64,000 nt of DNA, from assembly GCA_023935145.1 (NCBI GenBank), contig CM043704.1, forward strand, positions 99,433,873 through 99,497,872, written 5' to 3'. This stretch comes from Bretschneidera sinensis (lineage: Eukaryota > Streptophyta > Magnoliopsida > Brassicales > Akaniaceae). How positions within the stretch are numbered: the stretch's first letter is position 1; each line of letters starts with the position of its first letter. The translations under genes and the position numbers were made by a program. Shown here one piece after another: positions 1 to 12,439 of the stretch. Below the pieces are notes generated by a model. The model was not told where the DNA came from and searched no databases. It saw only the letters and a list, made by a program, of their open reading frames with translations.

Positions 1-630
1 TTTATGCATATTGAAAGAAAACCTTAGTCCTCTCACTTTTCTTTCACTTTCTTTCTTTCTTACCAAATGAAAAAGACTTGCTTTTCTTCCTCTCTCTTCA
101 TTCCTTTCTATTTTCTATTCTCTCTTACCAATCATAACCTAATATAAGTCTGCCATGCATTATGGCAGGACTACACAGTTGATGCTCGTACCAATTAAAG
201 TTTGAACAAGGTAACCAGGTATGCCAATCGTGTAATACTTCCTTACATATAATTCGACTTTTGCATCTTACTGCAATTGTAATATATCCAGAGCTAATGC
301 AGTAAGCCTCAAAATGCAGGAGAATGCAAGAGCACAACCATTTAAATCACCTCTCCTGTTTGTAGAAGACAAACTAACGGATATATCAACATGTGAAGGA
401 AGAACACGACTTTTCTTATTTCTTGAAACCTGCAACGGAATCTGGTAAGGTGCTAAATGGGAGGGGTGGAGGAAGGGGGGACGAGACACAAAATTAGGGT
501 ACTTCTCTCATTTCTAAATTTCAAATTAGTATGAATTCCTACTTACATCAAATCAAAGATTATACATCATACATTTAAACATGTGGAGATGTGTGAATAG
601 TTTATACTTGAAGTTTGTCACATGCTCTAC
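1..630. other. 3' flank of the FtsH gene
   Basis: AT-rich and pyrimidine-rich sequence downstream of the FtsH stop codon. It should hold the FtsH 3'UTR and polyadenylation region. The short open frames here have no recognisable domain and I do not support any as a gene. Confidence 0.5.
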
Positions 631-3600
631 TCAGACAGACACTGGCGAGGGTACTGACGGAGCAACCCGGTTTTCAACCGGGATTTCAACAAACTCTGAG
701 AGGATAGCCCTAAATTCATCCCCTGTCATTGTTTCCTTCTCCAAGAGGACTTCCACAATCTTATCAATGGCTTCACGGTGGTTCCTTATGTGGCTCAATG
801 CAATCTCGTAAGCACCATCTGATATTCTCTTGATGGCAGAATCAATGTCTTCTGCAAGCCTCTCTGACATTGAATTCCTTGCCATCATCCTCATGATGAC
901 ATCACCGCTTTGAGCCGAGTCCATTAGTGACCAGGGACCAATTTCAGACATTCCAAAAGTGGTTACCATCTGCACAGGTTTAACATATCAATGTCCTTGA
1001 CACATTAGAAGGGAACACTAGAGCTGCTGCCTACATGAGCAAAGTACAAAACTACAAATAACATACAGATTGCCAACAAACAATGTAGGGGAAAACCCTT
1101 TAAACAGAAATTTAGAAATTTTCACAAATTTATGTTGAATTTAACCTGCTGTGTAGATCTAGAGATCAAGTATCAATATAGTACATTGAAGAAACAAAGG
1201 AGTTCCCTTTATTAGGGAAAACTAGAGGGAAAACACTATTTTGGAATATAAGTTTATACTCTGTAGTGAAACTCCAACATGAAACCGCAAAAAAGTGAAG
1301 AGAGGAACTAAAATTGATTATGATGAGGCATTTTAAACCTTGCTTGTTTTTTTTTGGGCCATGCATTTTAAACCTTGCTAAAAGCAGATAAACTAAAACT
1401 TCAGTTACCTGTTTAGCTAAACTGGTGATCTGCTGCAGATCACCAGCTGCACCTGTAGTCACCTCAGGCTCACCAAAGATGACTTCCTCGGCAGCTCTGC
1501 CACCGAGTCCACCAACAATTCTTGCATAGAGTTGCTGCTTGGAGATTAGTGTGGGATCATCTGTAGGAATGAACCACGTAAGACCTCGTGCCTGGCCACG
1601 TGGAACTAAGGTGACCTTTTGAACAGGATCGTGCCCTGGAGTCAAAGTTCTGAACCAAATACAGACAGAAGCAATGTCTTTTGAGTACTCTAGTTAGCAG
1701 TAAAGGACATATATCATAAGCACAGCAATGAACTTAATGAGAAACATTACTCACCAGGTATATAATAAGACTATAAGAGCATATTATCTAACTTTTTGCT
1801 TATAAAAAAAAGAAGACTATACAAGCATAAATGGAGGGGTGGGGCAGTTGCAAAATTGAAAATCCTATATTATCATCCACCAACTTACTTTAGAACAATT
1901 ATAAACAATGGGATTTCTGATCATGGATAGCATGTCTGCAACCATGAAAAACAATTACAAAGCAAGGAAATTTGTGTAATGTAAGTGGCTCATCAGTGAC
2001 CAGGTGATGGTAGCTTGATCTCATAGTTGTGCTAGAAAATGCATGACATTAGCAAAAGACCCATTCAAATTAAATTTAAAAATCCAAGTAATCTGATATT
2101 ATATAAGCATGAAATTTTTTTTAGCGGCGTTACAGAACTGTATATTTGAACTAGTTCCATGCTTTAGAATATCATGCCTACATCCCTGATATATGAATAC
2201 ACTGGTGAAGTAAACTCACACTACCATGCAATAACTTATACTAAAGAGTCACCTTCCTTTTACAGAAGAATTTTACACTTAGTCTATCTTTTCTTAAATT
2301 AAAAAAAAAAAAATCTGAAGTCTCTGACCATTGCTAGGCTTGTGAACTAACATGAAAGATCAAAACAACCATATTAGGTACTTCACACTCCAATATACTA
2401 TTACACACAAAAAGGATCTACATGGCTTAGATGCGCTTCAAGGAAACTTGATGATGATGTTCAGTTACCCATCAGTACGCAGTATTACCAAATAACATGC
2501 ATATATTATGCAGAGAAGCACTATATTATTAAAATTAAAGCTTGGGCCAATCAATGTTCTTATAAGAAAAATGCCTAACCAACTCATGGTCTCTTGTCTT
2601 ACTTACCCACAAATCGCGTGGCCAACTTCATGGTATGCAACCAGGCTTTTGCTTTTCCCATCTGTCATAACTGTCCCTTCCATGCCAGCCACAATCCTAT
2701 CAATTGAGTCGTCGATCTCCTTCGAAGATATTGCTGTCTTCCCACGCCGACCAGCCAGTATAGCAGCCTCATTTAAGAGGTTTGCAAGATCTGCTCCACT
2801 AAACCCAGGTGTTCTCATGGCTACCACATCAAGTGACACATCAGCATCAAACTTTTTATTGCTAGCATGAACCTTTAGTATCTCCGTTCTTCCCCTTACA
2901 TCAGGAACATCAACGGACACCTGCATTGAGGCTTTGAATTGAGTATTTCTTCTGTTATAGAAATATCAAAAACATGGTTATGTATTCTCACCTGTCTGTC
3001 AAACCGTCCTGGCCTCAGTAAGGCAGAGTCAAGAATGTCAGCCCTATTTGTTGCTGCAATCACAATGATACCTGTATTACCCTCAAAACCATCCATTTCT
3101 GTCAAAAGCTGGTTAAGGGTCTGCTCTCTTTCATCATTCCCTCCACCAATTCCAGTTCCTCTTTGCCGTCCAACCGCATCAATTTCATCCACGAAGACAA
3201 TGCAGGGAGCATTCTCCTTGGCCTTTTTGAAAAGATCACGGACACGAGAGGCACCAACACCAACAAACATCTCAACAAACTCAGAACCAGAAATGGAGAA
3301 AAACGGCACACCAGCTTCACCAGCAATTGCCTTGGCTAGAAGAGTCTTCCCTGTACCTGGTGGACCAACAAGAAGAACACCTTTAGGGATGCGAGCCCCA
3401 ATTGCAGTGAACCTCTCAGGCTTCTTCAGAAACTCAACCACCTCCATGAAATCCTGCTTTGCTTCATCAACTCCAGCAACATCATCAAATGTCACGCCAG
3501 TGTTTGGTTCCATCTGGAACTTTGCTTTTGATTGACCAAAGGCAAGGGGGAAACCACCTCCACCTGGACCACCCATTCCTCCAGATGATCGTCTTGAAAG

Positions 3601-4179
3601 AAGGAACAACCCCCCAATCAAGATCAGTGGAAAAGCCAGATTCCCAATCAAGTTGAATAACAAAGAACCCGAGTCTTCTTGAGCATTATGTGCTGCAAAG
3701 TCAATATTCTTTTCCCTAAACTTCTGAAGGAGCTCCTGGCTAAGTCCTGGTAGTTGCACACGAACTCGTTGAATCCGGTTACCCAACTCAGGGGAAACAG
3801 CCTCCACAATAGCTATGGTCCCATTTTCAAACAAATCTACTCTTGTCACCCTGTCCTTGTCCAAGTACTCCAAGAACCTAGAATAAGACATCCTGGAGGA
3901 AGAAACCCCTTGGTCATCAGCATATGCTTTTCCACTTCCTAGCAAAGCCGGTGCACCAATTCCCACATTTCCAAGCAATAACTTCAGGAAACCTCTTCTT
4001 CCTTCATGCTGCCTCTGGTCCAAAGATGCCTTCATAAGAACCACCTTTGATGTCTTACCTAATGATGGAAGGCTTGAAGAGAGGAAGAGCTGCCTGCCGT
4101 AGAAGTCCTTTTTCAATTTTGGTGTCGTTGAGTGGGCTACTAAACCATTCCCTACAAGACAGGCTGATGATGCTTCCAT
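631..4179 (-). CDS. FTSH8: thylakoid ATP-dependent zinc metalloprotease FtsH (type B, FTSH2/FTSH8-like)
   Basis: Membrane-anchored AAA+ protease of the thylakoid FtsH hetero-complex, which removes photodamaged D1 protein during photosystem II repair. Five exons read by eye: a noncoding exon ends at 5078; coding exons are 4179-2992, 2920-2607, 1649-1409 and 969-631, giving 693 aa, close to the roughly 695 aa of Arabidopsis FTSH2. Visible: a transit peptide with an alanine-rich thylakoid signal near residues 60-88, one membrane helix (about 174-194), Walker A GPPGTGKT (272-279), Walker B IVFVDE (327-332), the arginine-finger region [19 protein letters not shown], and the zinc motif HEVGH (493-497). 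The chosen ATG is the first base after a splice acceptor (tgcag|ATG) and gives the family start [10 protein letters not shown]; an in-frame ATG upstream at 4233 lies in the leader intron. Internal positions ([23 protein letters not shown]) look more like FTSH8 than FTSH2, but orthology is not settled. Frame is intact throughout. Confidence 0.96.
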
Positions 4180-5220
4180 CTGCATTACCAAGGAAATAGG
4201 CACTGCTATTTTTATTAATTTGAGTGGATCCATGATGAAACGTGTAAGGACAAACTAATTTATAAGGATTCAAATAATATTACTCAAGTACAGAAAAAGT
4301 ATCAGAAAGGGAAAAAAAAATATTCAGAATGTATACAGCAACCCACAAAGAAAATCGAGAACTAAAAAATACATCCAATATCTTCTTTCTCAAGAAACAA
4401 GATATAGCCTTTAAACGATCTCAATGAAAACGATACAATGAATTATCACCATAACAGTAAAAGTGTAGCCAATTCAAGATATCTTTTTTTGGGGGGAAGG
4501 GGGACTGACAAGCATCCTATCTGTATTTTTTTAACTGGGCAAGTACTAATTACCCGATGGAGAAAGAAAAGACTCAGAGAGCGTACACAAGCAATTACAA
4601 GCTGATTATACCAGAAAAATAGCAACCCTGGTGGGTTACCGTTTCAGCGTTTCTCCCACAAAGTTCCAGCTCACATGAATCTTTGTGATTCAGCGATCAA
4701 AATTGAACTCATAACCAGAAGAATAAAACTTGCCCAGAAAAAAAAAATTCTGCAAGTGATAACGGAAACCCATATCATATGAATCTATCAATTACAGTAA
4801 ACTGTTTACATTTGAATTTACTACACTTATCTCAGACGTTTTGTGCTGTGTAGAGTTGTACCCATAATCTCAATCCTAAGTCTCCAATAAGCGGAAAAAT
4901 CCGAGAGAGAAAAAAAGATGTATGAAACAAGAATTATAGTATTGAACTTGAGCTCATAAAAATAAATTATCATGACCTTAAAGCTAAATTTTCATAAGTA
5001 AAATAAATTAAACAAATTTGGAAATAATAACATAAGCGTCAACAGTTAAAGGATGGGGAATAAGAAGGAGCATGTACCTTGAACGAGAGGATTTCGACGA
5101 ATAAAAGAAATAGCAATAGTAAGGCGATAATTAGTGAAGATGATATAAAGCTCTAGGCCTTTCTTGGCGCAGAGAATGTTCAAGTGAAGAAGAGAAGAGA
5201 AGGGTGTTTGTGAATTTTAG
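4180..5220 (-). other. FtsH 5'UTR exon, leader intron and proximal promoter
   Basis: A leader intron runs from the donor AAG|GTACATG at 5077 to the acceptor at 4180, directly abutting the start codon. The noncoding first exon lies roughly 5078-5215 and contains GA-rich sequence. The transcription start is inferred, not visible. Confidence 0.6.
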
Positions 5221-6009
5221 AGAGAGTGGATGTGGCTTGCGAACGGTATACGTGGCGCTTTTGTAATGGGTAGCAGTTGTCGTGCTGAATTTTTTTTCCT
5301 TTTTTCTTGGCTTTCCTCTATTTTTGGGTCACCATTTTCATCAAGTAAGATTTTTTGGTGATGGGATCTGTACTTTGTCTTACTATCTTTCTTCAAGTTG
5401 GAACTTACTAATTGCTGCTGTTATTCACTCGCACATCGCAGTCGCGTAAAGACTTCTGACTTCCATCTATGCATTTAGCTCGCATTGTGTTCACATAGCA
5501 AAAAATATTCATTTTCACGAGATTAATAGATTTTGTGAGAAATAAAGTTATTGGCTTTTTTTTTTTTACTTAAATGTTATTGAAAACAAAATTTTATTAT
5601 TATAACTGTAAAAATAAAATTAACCCTTCAGAAACTAAATGTTATCTTTAATCGTTATATTAATATCACCTGAACGAATAATGTTATTTTCACAGTTACT
5701 AATGAAACGCCGTAAGTTATTGTTAAACTAAACAAAATGCATATTTTGATGGTTCTGTACGAGGGCTTGAAGTAAAAATGAACAAGAACTACCAAAAAAT
5801 AATACATAATATGCTTTCATCGAACACAAATAGGTTTAAGGGCTCTATTGCTCATGTTCTGATAATATTTTCACATAGGAAATAAGCTTTTGCGACATTC
5901 AAATCCCCAGGCATTAGCTACAATGGCAAAAAAGAAACGTTTCAAGTAAAAAACTAAAAATAGTTACAGCTAAGCCAGGGAGGGAGCATTAGCATAAAAT
6001 ATATATATA
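5221..6009. other. intergenic region between RING gene 3' end and FtsH promoter
   Basis: AT-rich sequence with no coding signal recognised. It should hold the FtsH promoter (high-coordinate side of that gene) and the 3'UTR of the RING-H2 gene. Confidence 0.4.
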
Positions 6010-7770
6010 TCACCGTGATACATTTCTCAACATAAAAGCCTCCTCCACGACTCTTATGATAGAAATTAGCTCTCCTGCAAATAGATCATTAACTGCCATA
6101 CTTCCATTGTTAATATTACCATTGTTAACAGCTGATGCAGTTTCTCGCGTTCGCTCGCAAATCAAGAACCTACACACCGGGCACTGACCGTTGCTTTTCA
6201 CCCACGGCACGATGCATTCCTCATGGAACATATGGTTGCAAGGAGTTATCATCACCGGTTCGTTACGCTCAAAATCTTCTAAGCAGATTGCACACCTCTT
6301 ACCATCATCGTCATCAATATTATCATTTTTCTCATTGTTTTTTATGTGATCTTTGTAATAAAATCTCACTCTCCTTGACAAATTTTTAGGGATGGGAGGA
6401 TTGTAGATTTCTTTTTTGAGCTTTGTTAGAGCCTTCTTTTGCTCCTCTTGTGTCAATCTCGAGTCCTCTTCTTCTTGCGCAGAGATTGGCACATTCTGTT
6501 GAGCGATGAACCCTGGAGTGCTTATTGGGATTGCTTGTCTTGGTCTCTGGTTAACTTCCCTTGTCCTGCCATTTTCACTGGCAAGATTTTGCAATGGAGG
6601 ATGTTGTTGTGCAGGAAATCTGCAAACTTTTCATTGTTTAATTGGTGATAACAAATTAACTAGAGATACAAAACAAATTCTCTGCATAATAATGCCATTA
6701 AGAGATAATTAAGCCATACAACTTCTGTTTTGGATGTGATTGATAAAAGAAAAAAGTAAGCGCAAAGAAATTTGAGAAGATTGAGAATTTTTTTTGCTTC
6801 TTTCAATAAAATTCACAATCATAGACAGTTAAGAGGATCACATAATGGAAAGTTAAATTATAAAAAGTTTTCTTTTATTTTTTCTTTCTACCTTTCCGTC
6901 CTCTTTACCAATTACAGTTTTTTTCTTTTCTTTACATTTTTCTATCTTTTCTTTTTTTTCTCATTTCTTTCAAGGTACAAATCATGATTAGGTTAAGTGA
7001 ATTTTTTTAATTAGAACTTACTATTAGGTTTGTGTGTCATAAATTTAATTGGGTAGTGTTTGCGATAAAGTGGGTTTAACAATAATTTTTCGCCTAGATG
7101 ATTGGTTACTCAGCAAATATAATTAAGATAATTTCATACCGTTATAATATGCTGTAATTTCATAATAAATTTTGGCCCTAAAAAAATAAAAAAACAACTA
7201 CCTAAATAAACATTTAAATTGTAAAAAAAAAAATTGCTATGAAAAGAAAAGAGACAAATTTTTTTATTTTCGTTTTAGTTGTAAAGACATTTTTTTATAG
7301 ATAAGAGTAAAAATTAGTAATTACCCAATTGAGCTGAATAATCCAGTTACCACTCTCTCCTCTTGTGAGTGCCATGGATCCCTCACACCTCTATGAGTTA
7401 TCTGAAACACCACTCCACACCCCAAACTGATTTAATTAAACTGATGGAGTAACTTGCTATACAATACGAATCTTCATTTGCATTAAAAAAAATAATAATA
7501 AATTAAGGTTATTATCTGATTTCCTCATCGGTTTTGCTGTCTGTATAGATTCTTTATTCTTCACCTTTACTTTTCACTTGTGGGATAAACGAAAAATATA
7601 CTTACAGGAATATCTCTGGAGAAAAGATTATGAGGAAACAAGAAATGCTGCCGATTTGGAGCATTGTTGTTGTTGTTGTAGTTAGGAGCATAATAGCCAT
7701 TGTAGTCATGTCCATTCCACCAATTTCCCAGTGATGGTGCTGATGCAAAGTTGTTTCTGCCATTGCTCAT
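6010..7770 (-). CDS. RING-H2 finger protein, probable E3 ubiquitin ligase
   Basis: Three exons: 7770-7606 (55 codons), 7401-7325 and 6619-6010, giving 283 aa. Junctions are CCT|GTAAGT, TTTCAG|ATAACT, TTGG|GTAATT and TTTGCAG|ATTTCC, all in phase. The start MSNGRNNFAS opens an asparagine/tyrosine-rich N-terminus. The RING lies at residues 190-230 with spacing C-x2-C-x14-C-x-H-x2-H-x2-C-x10-C-x2-C, the C3H2C3 (RING-H2) pattern that binds two zincs and docks an E2 enzyme. Before it is a basic stretch (KKLKKEIYNPPIP, about 145-158) and an acidic run DNIDDDDGK. After it is a short asparagine-rich segment and a C-terminal helix-like tail. There is no membrane segment, so a soluble nuclear or cytosolic ligase is likely. 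Substrate is unknown, and the exact subfamily was not identified. Confidence 0.88.
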
Positions 7771-10429
7771 ATTGTCTTCGATCTTCTGGTTGATCGATCA
7801 CCGGAATTATTTCTGATCCTTAATTTCCTTTAAATGTTGGTTTCTTTCAGCAGGGGGGTCTTTTATAGCTTTATATTCCTTTTCCTATTTGAAGGTCATT
7901 CACCAAAGTGAATATATCCTTCTCAGTCACTGTTTCCTTTTCTTGCTTTTGTTCTTTCATATTTCTATTCTGATGTAAAGTATAATTCTTCCTCCATGAT
8001 AATGCTCCTGTCCGCTGGCTGATGCGCAAAAGTGGAAGAAAAAAAAGTTTCAATCGTGATGAAGCAAGGAATCCGATTCTAACTATCTAGTTGCATACTT
8101 AATTCGACTTTTGTGAAAAGTGATTCCACAATAAGCCAGTAACTGTTGCGTCTGTTAGAAGTGATGATGCAAGTTATGCAACCTACCAGTATTTTAGGAC
8201 TAGTTCAGGGATGAAAGAGAAGAAGAAAGAAACATTTTTCTTTTGAGATGAAGAAGAAAAAAGGCAACAATATTGAACTTTAGCAACATGGGATAGTTAA
8301 TGTAAAAAACCTTGCTTAGACTTAGATCATGGAATTCTTCTGAACCAAAGGTAATCTTCATTTTCAGATGGAGAGAGGCAGGATAAATTTTCTTTCTCAG
8401 TCAACGGTAGAAATTAGTAACTCAATCTAAGAAAATTCTCGAGTTTAAGCAAGAATCTCTCAATTTATTCAGTGTCTTGAAATATAATCATTGTGGTCTA
8501 TTCGATGTTTGGCTTTAACAACTTGAGCTTTCTACACTAAATCCTAAAAATTCTTCCCTAAACCAGAGTCATGGTTAATATATGCTTAGAATGGAGGCAT
8601 CGTGCACTGTTTGATATCATTAGAAGAGATAAATTCTTGCCAATATATTAGATGGTGCCAGATGGCTCCGTTCTAAACAAGAATTTCTCTTGAAATCCAA
8701 TTTTTTTGTTAAGGCTTTTAAAATATTACTCCCCTTTACTTTTACTTTGGTCCCATTAACCTTTTTGGGTTTTAGGGTCACTGGATGGAAAGTAAACCAT
8801 GGTGCTATGAACTTTCCCTCCGGCCAAACACAGGAAGGTTTGCCATTCTTCTTTTTTTTTTTCTCTCTTACTATGTACATTTGTGCTTCTGTTTCTCGTT
8901 TTGACAGATTTTGTTAACTTTAATCGAGGCAAAATTACTTCACACATATATAGTTATCGAATCACTACTTAGCATATCTGTGAGCAGTTTATTCTAGTAT
9001 AATTAATAAGGAACGCCAAAAATACCACCTAAACCATTAGACACTCATAACGAAAAATGACATCTATCAATCTACGAAACCTGACCATTTCATTAAAGAA
9101 AAGACCATTCAGCTTTTAAAGCCAATATTAGTTTAAAGTATCAAATTAAAATTCTCATACATTAAGCAATTTCGTTTGATATAAAAAACACATCAACATA
9201 TTTATGAAACATTTAAAACATAAACTTTATATTTGATCCCGACACAAATTATTATTGATCATTTCAAAACAAATTATTATAAATCAATACTGAAAGCCAT
9301 CAATTATTTATTTTTTATCACCTCAAATCTCATATTTAATCAAATCATCTTAGAACTCATAAGAAATCAAATCATCTCAAATCTATTTACTACTTTTTAG
9401 TCATTTTGGATAAATTTTTAATAGGTTTATTACTTTAAATCTATTTACTCATAACACTTATTCTTTATCTTTAAAAATAATTTAAAATGTTAGATAAATT
9501 CTATCGAAATTTCAGTAGCATCTCTTCTATTTTTCAAACATTCAAAAAATTTTCAATAGTTAATAACATGTATAACAAGTACAATTAAAACCCCCATACA
9601 AACTCCAATTCAATTTGTCCATCTTCCTCAATCTCATATCAGTCAATTAACCAATAAAATCCATAGTATTACAAAAATCTTTAAAATACAAGTTAATAAC
9701 TTAATGAAAATATGTCATAATACTTCACAATAAAATCCATGAAACCGCGCTCTATTTTACTTTTAGTCTTCAAATACGTTCAATCCCCAATTTAGTTAAT
9801 TATGATACATAAAGTTCAACACCAAAACGAAATATAAGCATTTGGATTATTAAAATTTTTAAGAAAAGAAGTAAATGATCGAGAATAAAAAAAAATTAAC
9901 AAAGTGTACATACCCAAATTAATATATCAAAATTTAGAGATTTTTTATAAACTTCAAGAATACATATAAGATGATACTAATTAAATTAATTTTATATTTA
10001 CAAGTAAAATGATGTTGCCAGTAAAAAATAAATAAATGCGATTTACCAGAATTTGAAAAAAGTCTGATGGTGCCGATGGTTACCGAAATTTGACTGAAGC
10101 AAAGGACATTAAAGGTGTGGTTAAAATCGAAAAAGCTCCATTATTTTTAGTGGTAGTAGTATTTTGCTTTTTGAAAAAAGGGGGCCAGTCCTTTATAATG
10201 TTGTTGCAATTGATTGACAGAGGAGGAGAAGGAAATAAGTAGGGCCATTACAGGGCATCACATCGGGGAATGACATCGCATGTGGATCCTGATTTATCTA
10301 ATACCAATTTGCCAGGTTGTGTGAGTTCTAGCAACCAATACCCACCCATGAGAGAGATGCCACTTTTTCTCCCTATACCTCTAGTACACTGAAGTAATTA
10401 GGATAATAGCCTTTACTTTCCCTTTAGGA
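7771..10429. other. intergenic region upstream of the RING gene
   Basis: Contains the RING gene leader and promoter near 7771-8050. Beyond that the sequence to about 10430 is AT-rich, with short open frames that match no family I know. No repeat or RNA gene was recognised. Confidence 0.35.
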
Positions 10430-10665
10430 TTCTTGAGAGAAAAGGGCACAAAACTTTGATGATTTAGTGTTTTTCCCCAACTAGATGACTTAAACACTAC
10501 AAACGCCCTAAATAGGATGAGCACAAACATCTGTCGTTAGCTACAGAAGCACATGCGAAGAATCATACTCGCTTTAGTCTCATGCATTGTTTCTACCGGG
10601 GCCCTGTGACATGTGAGACTTGGCAAAGCTGCTACCTAACTTTGAAAATTTGTTTGGGGACATAA
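10430..10665 (-). pseudogene. decayed copy of the kinase gene 3' end and downstream flank
   Basis: This stretch aligns by eye with 17950-18170, the end of the intact kinase gene and its flank. Shared strings include gtgtttttcccc, gagcacaaacatct, gttagctacagaagcaca, agaatcatact and gagacttggca. Almost all of the last kinase exon is missing: the match stops inside its final codons. The remaining copy of the kinase resumes at about 12440, so some 1.8 kb of other sequence, including an F-box remnant and a SINE, lies between the two pieces. Confidence 0.7.
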
Positions 10666-10848
10666 GTGCTAAAACAATAGTTAAGTATCTTACCATACAA
10701 TTGTCCCTAAATAAAATATGCCTTTCCTTTCCTACTAGTGTTTTCTTTTTACTGTTATCAATCACAAAAAAACCCAACTTCTACTCTCTGCGGAAGTAAG
10801 GGAAGAAGAAAGCAGAAGGCAAGGCAAGAAGGAGAAAAGGGCATAAAA

Positions 10849-11252
10849 ATGTCTTGTTTTCCGCAGGAACTGTTGATCAAAATCCTCTCAAGACTGCCCG
10901 TCAAATCCCTATTAAAATTCATGTGCGTATGCAAATCTTTGAGTGATCTAATCAAAACCCCTCATTTCGTCTCCACTCAATCCACCATTTCCAGCAGAAA
11001 CAACCCATTAATTCTCCTTAGGTTTATTTACAGACGGCCCTCTCGTGAGTTTTACTGGTTGCTTTCTGACGACAAAACTCTGGGTCGGTATTTGGAATTG
11101 GAGTCCCCATATAATTCTTCTGAATTTTATTTCCGGGTAGTTGGTTCTTGCAATGGATTAGTTTGCCTCTCTTATGATTAGGAAAGACTTTGTTACACTT
11201 ATATTATATGTAACCCATTAATTAGATTATCTGGCCTTTTGTGGACTGATTG
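10849..11252 (+). pseudogene. truncated F-box protein gene
   Basis: The ATG at 10849 opens a 110-residue frame with an N-terminal F-box (MSCFPQELLIKILSRLPVKS, about residues 1-45) that would bind a SKP1-type subunit of an SCF ubiquitin ligase. It continues through the conserved GSCNGLVCLS motif that starts the F-box-associated domain. A TAG at 11179-11181 then ends the frame. The same frame reads on past that stop with CNPLIRLSGLL, which corresponds to the family's WNPxIRK motif, before a second stop at 11250-11252. Family members are usually 350-420 aa, so this is a nonsense-broken and 3'-truncated remnant. A short expressed F-box-only protein cannot be excluded. It lies on the opposite strand within the broken kinase copy. 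Confidence 0.75.
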
Positions 11253-11499
11253 ATTTTGAGAAGTCCTATAGCTGATAATTCTTCAAAAGGAATTTGAAGT
11301 CATTTGAAAAAGACATTTATTTGATATCAAACATTCCAACAACTTCTATCATTTTTCATGCTCTTATTTTTTGGTTGTCAATTGCGAAAAGCACCTGCCC
11401 CTCTCAATTAGCTTAGAGGTCTAGTGACAAAATTTCCCCTCAAGAGAAGTGTTCTTATCTAATCTTAAACATTTAAAATTTATATGACAATGAAACCAA

Positions 11500-11698
11500 A
11501 GCATATAATGTTTGACCAACGCGGATTAGTTCAATGGTAAGGAGCTCATCAGCGCTCTTTTGTAATTGAGAGTTTGAGTCCTCTTACAGTAGCTTTGAGT
11601 TGGTTGAACATCCCTATCTGTGCACCCTGCCTGGCGATTGACGTAACCTTAGTTAACCCCATTTTTTTCACCAAAAATATAAGAGCATATAATGTTTG
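11500..11698. repeat. 15-bp target-site duplication pair flanking a SINE
   Basis: The 15-mer agcatataatgtttg occurs at 11500-11514 and again, identically, at 11684-11698, exactly bracketing the tRNA-like element. Perfect direct repeats of this length are the hallmark of target-primed insertion by LINE machinery, and the lack of mismatches suggests a fairly recent event. Confidence 0.9.
11515..11683 (+). mobile_element. tRNA-derived SINE, about 169 bp
   Basis: The 5' head is tRNA-like, with an RNA polymerase III box A (TAGTTCAATGG, 11527-11537) and box B (AGTTTGAGTCC, 11571-11581) at typical spacing. A tRNA-unrelated body and a 3' tail containing a T-run (about 11661-11668) and an A-rich end follow. 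Perfect 15-bp duplications flank it. It does not fold into a full tRNA, as the anticodon arm is not convincing, so it is not a tRNA gene. Mobilisation would have required a partner LINE; LINE remnants are abundant in this window. I cannot assign it to a named plant SINE family. Confidence 0.88.
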
Positions 11699-12439
11699 CA
11701 GGAATACCTTTGTTCATGTCTCTCCTCCCTTTTCCCCATCCAATACCCCTTTTTCATTCTCTTGTTCTTGTGTTTAGTATGCTTTTATGATTCCATGTAA
11801 TATGAAATTTGTCTTTTGTTCTTGATATCTCTATTAATACGTAGGTGAAGTCAAGATGGTCCTTACTTATTGATACCTCTATTAAAAAATATATTATTCC
11901 AATATAATACGACAAAACCAATTACATGTCTAAATCCGTAAAAATTATTTAATAATAAATCAACATTGAATTTTTAAATAATATATTTAATTTGTAAATG
12001 CAATATGCAATGCTATGACTTTTAGTCTTAAAATTTAGTATTAATTGATCTTAGACATCTTAGACAGTCGGTCCACAAAGTTATTCTCACTGGCAACGTC
12101 TTATATTATATTTTGAAGATTAAATTTCACATAATTACATCATTCTATTATATTTTTTTAGAACAATTAAAGATTAAATTTTATTATGACGTGAAAAACA
12201 ATGCAAAATTTATCAGTCTCGATTTTTTATTTGAAACTAATAAGATTACTCATATTAATAGGATGTCGAATCATACACATCAATACATGCAAATCAATAA
12301 TTAATTAATTATGATATAATTTATTTTATTTGACATTTTTTTATCAATTATAAAAATTCTTCTATAAGTAAAAAAAGAAAATGTTTATGAATAATTTCGT
12401 AACATGTTAAAATATGTATTAACAATTTGAAAGCATGTA
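11699..12439. other. AT-rich sequence without recognised genes
   Basis: Only short spurious open frames are present. Nothing further was recognised. Confidence 0.3.

Noticed and set aside
8620..8947. Overlapping open frames on both strands near 8.6-8.9 kb
   Set aside because: Shadows of each other containing poly-T/poly-A derived F and K runs; no known domain.
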